Assembly: GCA_902478885.1 (NCBI GenBank)
Contig: CABSMS010000096.1
Span: 1-6,860 of the forward strand
Length of the DNA stretch: 6,860 nucleotides
Direction: 5' to 3'
Origin: an uncultured Collinsella sp.
GTDB taxonomy: Bacteria; Actinomycetota; Coriobacteriia; Coriobacteriales; Coriobacteriaceae
Below, piece after piece: positions 1 to 5,015 of this stretch. The stretch's first letter is position 1; every line of letters starts with the position of its first letter. The notes beneath the pieces are model-generated. The model was not told the DNA's origin. It saw only the letters and a list, made by a program, of their open reading frames with translations, and did not search any database. The position numbers and the translations under genes are program-made.

Positions 1-32
1 CGTCGGCAGCGTCAGATGTGTATAAGAGACAG
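1..32 (+). other. Nextera read-1 adapter (sequencing artefact)
   Basis: Bases 1-13 match the Nextera read-1 adapter without its first T. Bases 14-32 are the complete 19-base Tn5 mosaic end (AGATGTGTATAAGAGACAG). This is library-preparation sequence, not genome, and biological sequence begins at base 33. It carries apparent coding potential: on the minus strand the plsX frame runs through it and adds a false LSLIHI tail, and on the plus strand it supplies a false MYKRQ protein start. Confidence 0.99.
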
Positions 33-233
33 ATCCATGGCGATAACGTCGGGTGCCTCAAGGGCCTCAACACGTGCGTGGGAAGCAGCAAAGGGATTGA
101 CGATTTCGGCGGGGCCAGCTGCCAAGACCTCGATATCGGGATCGGCGGCAAGTGCAGCCTCGATACCATCGAGAACAACCTGAGGTTTCTCGTCTCCACC
201 CACAACGTCTACACAAACGCGAACGTTAATCAT
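33..233 (-). CDS. plsX: Phosphate acyltransferase PlsX, 5' part only (67 codons, cut by adapter)
   Basis: PlsX converts acyl-ACP and phosphate to acyl-phosphate and ACP. PlsY then uses the acyl-phosphate to start phospholipid synthesis at the membrane. The visible N-terminus, MINVRVCVDVVGGDEKP, matches the family's opening strand and its glycine-rich GGD turn (residues 11-14), followed by a VVLDGIEAAL helix. The family's usual form of the turn is DAMGGD followed by HxP or YxP, so DVVGGDEKP is a variant. Only about a fifth of a protein normally near 330 residues is present; the rest lies beyond the contig. I chose the ATG at 233 because AAGGAG (246-241) lies seven bases before it. The ATG at 239 would leave only one base. 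Any residues after MD (LSLIHI) are adapter translation. Position after rpmF is the classic neighbourhood of plsX. Confidence 0.92.
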
Positions 234-240
234 ATACATG

Positions 241-246
241 CTCCTT
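241..246 (-). promoter_or_regulatory. plsX ribosome binding site
   Basis: On the minus strand this reads AAGGAG, with seven bases to the ATG at 233. The spacing decides in favour of 233 over the in-frame ATG at 239. The site begins only four bases after the U-tract of the terminator at 251-280, so there is no room for a promoter between terminator and ribosome binding site. Confidence 0.85.
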
Positions 247-250
247 ATAC

Positions 251-280
251 AAAAATGGCCGACTCATTGAGCCGGCCATT
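251..280 (-). terminator. Rho-independent terminator between rpmF and plsX
   Basis: On the minus strand, AATGGCCG (280-273) pairs perfectly with CGGCCATT (261-254), an 8-bp stem with five G-C pairs. The 11-base loop can extend with CTC/GAG around a three-base turn. A run of five T residues (255-251) closes the structure, sharing two bases with the stem. On the plus strand the hairpin is followed by GTGG instead of a T-run, so it terminates minus-strand transcription only. It ends the rpmF transcript, fully or in part, and may act as an attenuator for plsX. Confidence 0.85.
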
Positions 281-283
281 GTG

Positions 284-297
284 GTTCCGTTTGGAAC
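284..297 (-). other. Small hairpin preceding the terminator
   Basis: On the minus strand GTTCC and GGAAC pair as a 5-bp stem around an AAAC loop, four bases upstream of the terminator stem. An overlapping pairing, CCGTT (299-295) with AACGG (291-287), excludes the first, so the RNA could switch between two short folds. It may be a pause or accessory stem in the rpmF-plsX spacer. Function is unknown. Confidence 0.4.
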
Positions 298-311
298 GGC
301 ATCGCATCCAG

Positions 312-317
312 AGTATA
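312..317 (-). promoter_or_regulatory. Possible -10 element for plsX (weak)
   Basis: TATACT on the minus strand matches five of six bases of the bacterial -10 consensus and lies just after the rpmF stop codon. The bases 15-19 positions upstream contain no convincing TTGACA-like -35, and there is no TG extension. If used, transcription would start near base 305, and the terminator at 251-280 would lie in the plsX 5' leader. A perfect dyad (319-333) sits immediately upstream. This is a hypothesis, not a firm call. Confidence 0.2.
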
Positions 318-318
318 C

Positions 319-333
319 CGTTACTCGGTAACG
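319..333. repeat. Perfect 6+3+6 dyad over the rpmF stop codon
   Basis: CGTTAC (319-324), a three-base spacer and GTAACG (328-333) form a perfect inverted repeat. It covers the last codons of rpmF (V-T-E-stop) and lies directly upstream of the TATACT at 317-312. It could be an operator or a small RNA hairpin. Because it is fully coding for a conserved-looking L32 C-terminus, chance is a real alternative. Confidence 0.4.
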
Positions 334-500
334 ATAACCTCGCGGTCCTTGTAGAAACCGCAGCTGGGGCACACGTGGTGCGGAAGCTTGACAGCGCCGC
401 AACGGGGGCACGTGGACTGAGCCGCAGCCGAGATCTTCATGTTGGCGGAACGACGGGTGTGAGTGCGGATACGACCCTGCTTTTGTTTAGGTACGGGCAT
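321..500 (-). CDS. rpmF: 50S ribosomal protein L32 (bL32), zinc-binding form
   Basis: This 59-residue protein is a structural component of the large ribosomal subunit. It begins MPVPKQKQGRIRTHTRR, close to the family's MAVPKRKTSKSRRDMRR pattern. Two cysteine pairs, C31-P-R-C34 and C44-P-S-C47, form the zinc ribbon seen in cysteine-containing L32 paralogues. Length is normal, and the basic N-terminal tail that threads into rRNA is present. AAGGAAGG (513-506) precedes the ATG at 500 by five bases. The gene follows DUF177 by 64 bases and precedes plsX, as in many bacteria. The 64-base leader allows weak long-range pairing (GTGG 528-531 with CCAC 557-560) but holds no clear promoter. Transcription probably comes from upstream and ends at the 251-280 terminator. 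It is absent from a simple long-ORF scan because it is so short. Confidence 0.97.
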   Translation of the reverse strand: MPVPKQKQGRIRTHTRRSANMKISAAAQSTCPRCGAVKLPHHVCPSCGFYKDREVIVTE

Positions 501-564
501 AGTGACCTTCCTTATGAACTATCCAGTGTGGCGATTACGCGCAAGTAGCGATACTACCACAGTT

Positions 565-1119
565 TTACTCATCGAGCTTGAGATTCTTCAATGCTGCAAA
601 TGGATTTTCCGTGGCAGCGGCCCATTCCGCCTCTGCCTGGGCGGCGCAATCGCATTGCTCGACATTGAGATTGCAACCGCATGTGGGGCACAGACCGCGA
701 CAATCGGGCTTGCAGAGCACCACAAACGGCGTGTCCATAACGACCGCGTCATTGATGGGCTCACCCAGATCGACGATGCGGTCCTCACCCAGAAGCTCAT
801 AGCCATCCTCGTAGGCCTCGGGATCCTCGGGCTCCTCAAAGAGATAAAACTCCTCGATCTCGCCGGCGATATCAAACGAGGCGGGCTCCAGGCAACGGTC
901 GCACTCACCGGTGGCGTGCGCGCGAACCATGCCCGTGAGCAAGACACCGGTACCGGCATTGGTAAAGACAACGTCGTAGTCGATGCCGTCCTGCAGCTGG
1001 TACTCCTTCTCGCCCACCGTGTAGGTGGCGACATCGACCTTACCGGTCAGCGGATACGAATCTCCAGGAAACTCGAGTTGCTCGGAAAGATCGACGGTAA
1101 CGCTCGGAAACTCAGCCAT
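565..1119 (-). CDS. DUF177 family protein (YceD-like)
   Basis: The 184-residue product belongs to the DUF177/YceD family, which is commonly encoded just before rpmF. Members have been linked to 23S rRNA maturation or L32 handling, but the molecular activity is not settled. Diagnostic features are the CDRC knuckle (C73, C76), the LCKPDCRGLCPTCG block (C136, C140, C144, C147), and the C-terminal NPFAALKNL motif (residues 172-180). Three additional cysteines (C149, C156, C158) follow. The cysteines suggest zinc binding. A strongly acidic middle section spans about residues 86-120. The chosen ATG overlaps the stop of the upstream gene by one base (TAATG) and has no good Shine-Dalgarno sequence, so translation is probably coupled to that gene. 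An in-frame GTG two codons upstream is an alternative start. Confidence 0.93.
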   Translation of the reverse strand: MAEFPSVTVDLSEQLEFPGDSYPLTGKVDVATYTVGEKEYQLQDGIDYDVVFTNAGTGVLLTGMVRAHATGECDRCLEPASFDIAGEIEEFYLFEEPEDPEAYEDGYELLGEDRIVDLGEPINDAVVMDTPFVVLCKPDCRGLCPTCGCNLNVEQCDCAAQAEAEWAAATENPFAALKNLKLDE

Positions 1120-1616
1120 TACCACTGACCATTCTGTTGAGCAGCACCCTCGTTGAGCTGCTGACGGCAACGGGTAACGGTGCCGGTCAGACTCTTGAGG
1201 TTTTCCTCCAGGTGCGTAAAGACCTGCTCTGCGTAGTCCTCGGCAGCATAACGCGTCTCGCGCTCGTACTGCTGGGCACGATCGCGGATGTCGTCGGCCT
1301 GCTGCTGCGCAAGGCGGACGATCTCCTGCTCACCGGCAATGGTGAGGGCCTGCTGCTGAGCGTCGGCGATGATAGAATCGGCCTGGGCGGCGGCGGAAGC
1401 CATAAGCTCCTCGCGCTCCTTAAGGATACGGCGGGACTTCTGCCACTCCTCGGGATAGCTCATGCGGATCTCGTCGAGGATGTTGAAGAACACGTCGGCG
1501 TCGATGACCTTGAACTGAGCGTTCTTGCCGAAAGGCGGCTTGGCTTCCTCGATCAGCCCTTCGAGCTCATCGACCAAGCTGACGATCCTATCGCCAGGAA
1601 AATTCTCGCCCGGCAT
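1119..1616 (-). CDS. SepIVA/DivIVA-like coiled-coil protein, probable septation factor
   Basis: The 165-residue product has a short N-terminal module (VSLVDELEGLIEEAK, then FKVIDADVFFNILDEIRMSYPEEW, about residues 12-58). A long Ala/Gln/Glu/Arg-rich coiled coil (about 60-135) and a short C-terminal segment (LEENLKSLTG, then CRQQL) follow. From memory, this is the layout of mycobacterial SepIVA (Rv2927c), a DivIVA-like protein needed for division, including its end (FEEFLN, then RHQL). SepIVA likewise lies beside a DUF177 gene. The mycobacterial protein is near 245 residues, so this one has a shorter coil. There is no signal peptide or membrane segment. I chose the ATG at 1616 because AAAGGAGA ends four bases before it. 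ATGs at 1631 and 1640 lack such a site. Resemblance to an F0F1 b-subunit-type coil is an alternative reading. The role is inferred from family and context. Confidence 0.75.
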   Translation of the reverse strand: MPGENFPGDRIVSLVDELEGLIEEAKPPFGKNAQFKVIDADVFFNILDEIRMSYPEEWQKSRRILKEREELMASAAAQADSIIADAQQQALTIAGEQEIVRLAQQQADDIRDRAQQYERETRYAAEDYAEQVFTHLEENLKSLTGTVTRCRQQLNEGAAQQNGQW

Positions 1617-1620
1617 CCGG

Positions 1621-1628
1621 TCTCCTTT
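1621..1628 (-). promoter_or_regulatory. Ribosome binding site of the SepIVA-like gene
   Basis: AAAGGAGA on the minus strand stands four bases before the ATG at 1616. It sits inside the reading frame of the longer possible starts (1631, 1640) and is the reason for preferring the shorter protein. The 68-base gap from coaD shows no convincing -35/-10 pair and no terminator. Confidence 0.85.
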
Positions 1629-1684
1629 CATAGGTAACATATCATCGTGCTAGTTTACCACATGCCACCAGGCAATAAGAAACG

Positions 1685-2182
1685 TCACGAAAAGCGATGT
1701 TTGAGCGCTTCGACCACGTTGGGCGGGACAAACGTCGATACGTCACTACCGAGCGAGGCGATCTGGCGAACGACCGAGCTTGAGATATAGCCGTACTGCG
1801 GCGCGCTCATGACAAAGATGGACTCCAGCTCGTTATCCAAGCGATAGTTGAGGTCGGCCTGCTGCAGCTCGTACTCAAAGTCGGTCATGGCGCGCAGGCC
1901 CTTGACCACGGCCCCCGCCCCCTGCTCACGAGCGAAGTCGACCAAGAGGCCGGTAAAGGGCAGGACCTCGACGCCGTCGATATCACCGAGCGCCTCGCGG
2001 GCCAGCGCCACGCGCTCATCGAGCGTAAACGTGGTGCCCACACCGTTTTTACCCTGCGACTCGGCAACAGCGACGATCACGCTGGGAAAGATGCGGCGGG
2101 CGCGACGGATCACATCGATATGGCCAAACGTGATGGGATCGAAGGTGCCCGGGACAATCACGCGATTGATGGTGTCACTCAT
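1685..2182 (-). CDS. coaD: Phosphopantetheine adenylyltransferase
   Basis: CoaD transfers the AMP group of ATP to 4'-phosphopantetheine, giving dephospho-CoA and pyrophosphate, the penultimate step of coenzyme A synthesis in the cytoplasm. The 165-residue length is normal. GTFDPITFGHID (residues 12-23) carries the nucleotidyltransferase T/HxGH signature as TFGH. KGLRAMTDFEYELQQADLN (94-112) is the substrate-binding block, and ISSSVVRQIASLGSDVSTFVPP (133-154) is the second nucleotide-binding signature, close to Mycobacterium tuberculosis CoaD. The first-block form GTFDP in place of GSFDP is conservative. The start at 2182 has AGGAGG (2194-2189) six bases upstream. The first eight bases overlap the end of rsmD, so the two genes are co-transcribed. 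A longer frame upstream of 2182 is just the rsmD shadow. Confidence 0.97.
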   Translation of the reverse strand: MSDTINRVIVPGTFDPITFGHIDVIRRARRIFPSVIVAVAESQGKNGVGTTFTLDERVALAREALGDIDGVEVLPFTGLLVDFAREQGAGAVVKGLRAMTDFEYELQQADLNYRLDNELESIFVMSAPQYGYISSSVVRQIASLGSDVSTFVPPNVVEALKHRFS

Positions 2183-2831
2183 GAGCATCCTCCTGAAACG
2201 TCGTGGCATCGTTGTTGTCAGCATCGGTGCCGGCGCTATCGCCCTCACCATCGTCATCGCCGACCCAACGGAGCAGGTCGACCGAGGTAATGCCGTAGCG
2301 CTTCTCACGTACAGTCTCAAAGCCTACCGGATGCGCGCCCGCATCGGCGGCGGCATGCTCAAACAGGGCAAAAGCGCCAGGTGCAAGCAGATCCTGCTGA
2401 GCCAGGTTCTGCAGCAGTTCCTCGACCGGCTCGGCACCAAAAGCATAGGGCGGGTCGAGCAGGACCAGATCAAAGGGGGCGCCCGGTACACGACCGCGCG
2501 AGGCACTCGCCAGCATGTCGCCCGTGACAACGCGCCAACGCGCACGGTCACGGCAGAGCGACTCGATATTCTTGGTAATGAGCCGCGCGGCGTTGCGATC
2601 GATCTCAAACGTCGTGAGCGAGCGGGCCCCACGAGAGAGCATCTCTAACCCTAAGGCGCCGGAGCCGCCAAAGGCGTCCAGCACACGAACCTCGTCCAGA
2701 TCGAAGTCGAATGCCGACATGACCATAGATGCGCACGCCTCACGTACGCGATCAGTCGTGGGGCGGGTGACATCGCGACCACGGGGCTCCTCGATCTTAC
2801 GACCGCGCCATTCGCCGCCGATGATTCTCAT
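2175..2831 (-). CDS. rsmD: 16S rRNA (guanine(966)-N(2))-methyltransferase
   Basis: RsmD methylates G966 of 16S rRNA in assembled small-subunit precursors, using S-adenosylmethionine. Visible motifs, in order: RIIGGEWRGRK (2-12); RPTTDRVREA (23-32); the SAM-binding LDAFGGSGALGLE (51-63); the acidic FEID after strand 2 (75-78); the catalytic DPPY (126-129); and KRYGIT (177-182). The core ends near residue 190. Residues 191-218 form an acidic tail (11 Asp/Glu of 28, no Lys or Arg) not needed by the usual fold of about 185-190 residues. The tail's DNA holds the coaD ribosome binding site and start codon. The ATG at 2831 overlaps the recG stop as ATGA. A full TAAGGAGGT site ends nine bases before it. 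It sits before coaD, the usual rsmD-coaD pair. Confidence 0.96.
   Translation of the reverse strand: MRIIGGEWRGRKIEEPRGRDVTRPTTDRVREACASMVMSAFDFDLDEVRVLDAFGGSGALGLEMLSRGARSLTTFEIDRNAARLITKNIESLCRDRARWRVVTGDMLASASRGRVPGAPFDLVLLDPPYAFGAEPVEELLQNLAQQDLLAPGAFALFEHAAADAGAHPVGFETVREKRYGITSVDLLRWVGDDDGEGDSAGTDADNNDATTFQEDAHE
2189..2194 (-). promoter_or_regulatory. coaD ribosome binding site inside rsmD
   Basis: AGGAGG on the minus strand, six bases before the coaD ATG at 2182, lies within the coding sequence for the RsmD tail. It fixes the coaD start. The in-frame ATG at 2188 directly abuts the site and cannot be used. Confidence 0.85.
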
Positions 2832-5005
2832 CCTCCGCTGACCTCCTTAAATATGTGTCGATATCGCATGGCGACCGCATCGCGCAGGGGGCGCGTCGCC
2901 ACGGAGTCAAGGGTGCAAGCATACCGCAAGAGCTCGACCGCGTCCAAATGGGCCCACTCGATCAGCTCCTCGTCGGCATCCAGATCGACAAGGCGCAAGG
3001 TCACGCCGCCGTGCTGGCGGTACCCCAGGATTTCGCCCTCGTGACGCAGACGCAGGTCCATCTGGGCGAGCGTAAAACCGTCCGAGGTCTTTTCGAGCGA
3101 CTGCAGGCGGTCTTGTGCCGCCGACGCGCCGCCGTTGCCCTTGGAGTGCGTCATGACCAGGCACGTGCCCGACACGCTGCCACGGCCCACGCGACCGCGC
3201 AGCTGGTGCAAGGCAGCCAAACCAAAGCGCTCGCCGTTCTCGATAACCATGACGGTGGCATTGGGCACGTCGACGCCCACCTCGACCACCGTAGTCGAGA
3301 CGAGCACGTCAATCTCGCCACGCTTGAAGGCATCGATGACCCGATCCTTCTCCCCCGCCGGCATACGGCCGTGAAGGCGCTCGACGGTAAGCCCCGGCAA
3401 CGCAAGACGCAGTCGGTCGAGCTCGGTTGCCGTATCGTGAAGCGGCACGGGGACCGTCACGCGGCCCTCGTCGTCGCGGGCAATACCGGGCACGTCTTCC
3501 AGCTCATCGGCCGAATCGCTCGGCTCCACGAGCGGGCAAATCACGTAGGCCTGCTGACCCTTTTCATGCGCCTCGCGAATGGCGCCATAGGCGAGGTCGC
3601 GGCTCGACTCGGTGAGCACGTGTGTGGTCACACCGGCACCCGGAACAGGCCGATGGCGGATGATGCTCGTATCCAGATCCCCGTAGACCGAAAGCGCCAG
3701 CGTACGCGGGATGGGCGTTGCCGTCATAACGAGCAGATCGGCACCGGGGCCCTTCGCGCGCAGGGCGTTGCGCTGGCCCACACCAAAGCGGTGCTGCTCA
3801 TCGATGACCACGAGAGACAGATGCTTGAACGTAACGTCATCCGAAAGAACCGCGTGGGTGCCAAAGAGGACATCGAGCTCGCCGGACTGCAGCTGCTCAT
3901 GGATACGCTCGCGCTCGGCCGCCGGCGTGGCACCCGTCAGAAGCGCCCAGGACATGCCGGCCTGCGAGAGCAGAGGGCCGGTCTTATCGGCATATTGGCG
4001 CGCCAGCACGCCCGTGGGCGCCATAACGCAGGCCTGCGTGCCGCTATCGGCAGCCACAGCCAGTGCGCAGGCGGCAACGGCGGTCTTACCGGTACCGACA
4101 TCACCCAACAGCAGGCGGTTCATCACGCGCCCGTCATCGCACATATCGCGCAGGATATCCTGGAACGCGGCCTCCTGCTCGTCGCTCAGCGAAAACGGCA
4201 GGGCTTGCTTGAGCGCGGCCAGGTGCTCGCCCGCGGTGTGGGCATAGGGCACCACATCGACCAGGCCGCCGTCGTTGCGCAGACGCAACGCCAGCTGCAG
4301 GTAGAGGCACTCCTCGTAGGCAAGCCGTGCGCGCGCGATATCGCGCTCGGCCATACTCGATGGAAAATGGATCGAACGCAACGCGCGGGCATTGCTCATG
4401 AGCTTCCGCTTTGCGCGCAACGGCGCGGGAATCGGATCGAACGGATTGCCGACGACCTCGAGCGCGCCGCTTACGATGCGGCGCATCCACGCCTGGCTCA
4501 CGCCATCGCTCACGTAATGGACCGGCAGAATGGTGCCTGCGGCGCGCCCGTCCTCGAGCTTTTCAAAGTGGGGCGAGGCCATCTGCTTAAAACCGTAGGC
4601 AAACTCGACCTTGCCCATCACGGCCAGGCGGTCGCCCTGCTTAAGCTGCTGGGCAATCCAGGGCTGGCGGAAAAAGGCGACCTGCAGCACGCCCGTCTCG
4701 TCAACGAGTGAGACCTCAGTCACCTGCATGCGCGGACGCGGCTGCTTTTGGACGATACGGTCGACCGTGGCGATGATGGTGCACACGGTACCGATGGGCG
4801 CCATCTCGATAGACCAAGAACGGGTAAAGTCGAGGTATCGATGAGGGATATGGAGAAGGAGGTCCCCCACCGTCCGAATTCCCAGACGGCGAAGGGCCTC
4901 CTCACGTTTACCCGAAACATATTTGAGTCGCGCGATATCCTCGTCGAGCGCATTGCTCTGGGCAAAGCGCTCCGAGACGCGCGGCACGGAGCACAGCTCG
5001 GACAT
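2828..5005 (-). CDS. recG: ATP-dependent DNA helicase RecG
   Basis: RecG is a monomeric double-stranded DNA translocase that remodels stalled replication forks and branch-migrates Holliday junctions. The 725-residue protein opens with the wedge/OB region: RLGIRTVGDLLLHIPHRYLDF at 40-60, and OB-fold strands to about 160. Helicase domain 1 has Walker A GDVGTGKT (301-308), DEQHRFGVGQR (402-412) and MTATPIPRT (427-435). Domain 2 has LHGRMPAGEKD (544-554), TTVVEVGVDVPNA (571-583) and HQLRGRVGRG (600-609). The translocation motif and DGFTLAQMDL (642-651) follow. Length lies within the family range of about 680-740. Some normally firm positions differ: PTG for PTE, PGAG for PGRxP, and RHEGE for RGPGE. 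A 25-35-residue acidic insert follows VICPLVE (488-494). The start at 5005 lies ten bases after fakA with only a weak ribosome binding site, suggesting coupling. The stop overlaps rsmD. Confidence 0.97.
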   Translation of the reverse strand: MSELCSVPRVSERFAQSNALDEDIARLKYVSGKREEALRRLGIRTVGDLLLHIPHRYLDFTRSWSIEMAPIGTVCTIIATVDRIVQKQPRPRMQVTEVSLVDETGVLQVAFFRQPWIAQQLKQGDRLAVMGKVEFAYGFKQMASPHFEKLEDGRAAGTILPVHYVSDGVSQAWMRRIVSGALEVVGNPFDPIPAPLRAKRKLMSNARALRSIHFPSSMAERDIARARLAYEECLYLQLALRLRNDGGLVDVVPYAHTAGEHLAALKQALPFSLSDEQEAAFQDILRDMCDDGRVMNRLLLGDVGTGKTAVAACALAVAADSGTQACVMAPTGVLARQYADKTGPLLSQAGMSWALLTGATPAAERERIHEQLQSGELDVLFGTHAVLSDDVTFKHLSLVVIDEQHRFGVGQRNALRAKGPGADLLVMTATPIPRTLALSVYGDLDTSIIRHRPVPGAGVTTHVLTESSRDLAYGAIREAHEKGQQAYVICPLVEPSDSADELEDVPGIARDDEGRVTVPVPLHDTATELDRLRLALPGLTVERLHGRMPAGEKDRVIDAFKRGEIDVLVSTTVVEVGVDVPNATVMVIENGERFGLAALHQLRGRVGRGSVSGTCLVMTHSKGNGGASAAQDRLQSLEKTSDGFTLAQMDLRLRHEGEILGYRQHGGVTLRLVDLDADEELIEWAHLDAVELLRYACTLDSVATRPLRDAVAMRYRHIFKEVSGG
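2841..2850 (-). promoter_or_regulatory. rsmD ribosome binding site inside recG
   Basis: TTAAGGAGGT on the minus strand is an almost full complement of the 16S rRNA 3' end. It lies nine bases before the rsmD ATG at 2831, within the last codons of recG. A second GGAGG directly abuts the ATG and is too close to serve. This strong site makes rsmD start at 2831 secure. Confidence 0.85.
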
Positions 5006-5015
5006 GGGCAGTTGC

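Noticed and set aside
18..548. 176-codon plus-strand frame starting MYKRQ
   Set aside because: Its start codon lies in the Nextera adapter, and it runs opposite plsX, the terminator and rpmF.
463..1128. 221-codon plus-strand frame resembling a hydrophobic protein
   Set aside because: It is antisense to the DUF177 gene in the aligned frame. The DUF177 cysteine motifs settle the coding strand.
1617..1684. Possible promoter before the SepIVA-like gene (TTGCCT, then TAGCAC or TATGTT)
   Set aside because: No -35/-10 pair matches at an acceptable spacing, and the TGCC/GGCA hairpin is only 4 bp. Read-through from coaD explains expression.
1848..2648. 266-codon plus-strand frame across coaD and rsmD
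   Set aside because: It crosses two well-supported minus-strand genes and has no domain or ribosome binding site.
2855..4711. 618-codon open frame on the plus strand
   Set aside because: It is antisense to recG in the aligned frame. The minus-strand gene has every RecG motif, while this translation is rich in His/Arg/Ala with no recognisable domain and no good ribosome binding site.
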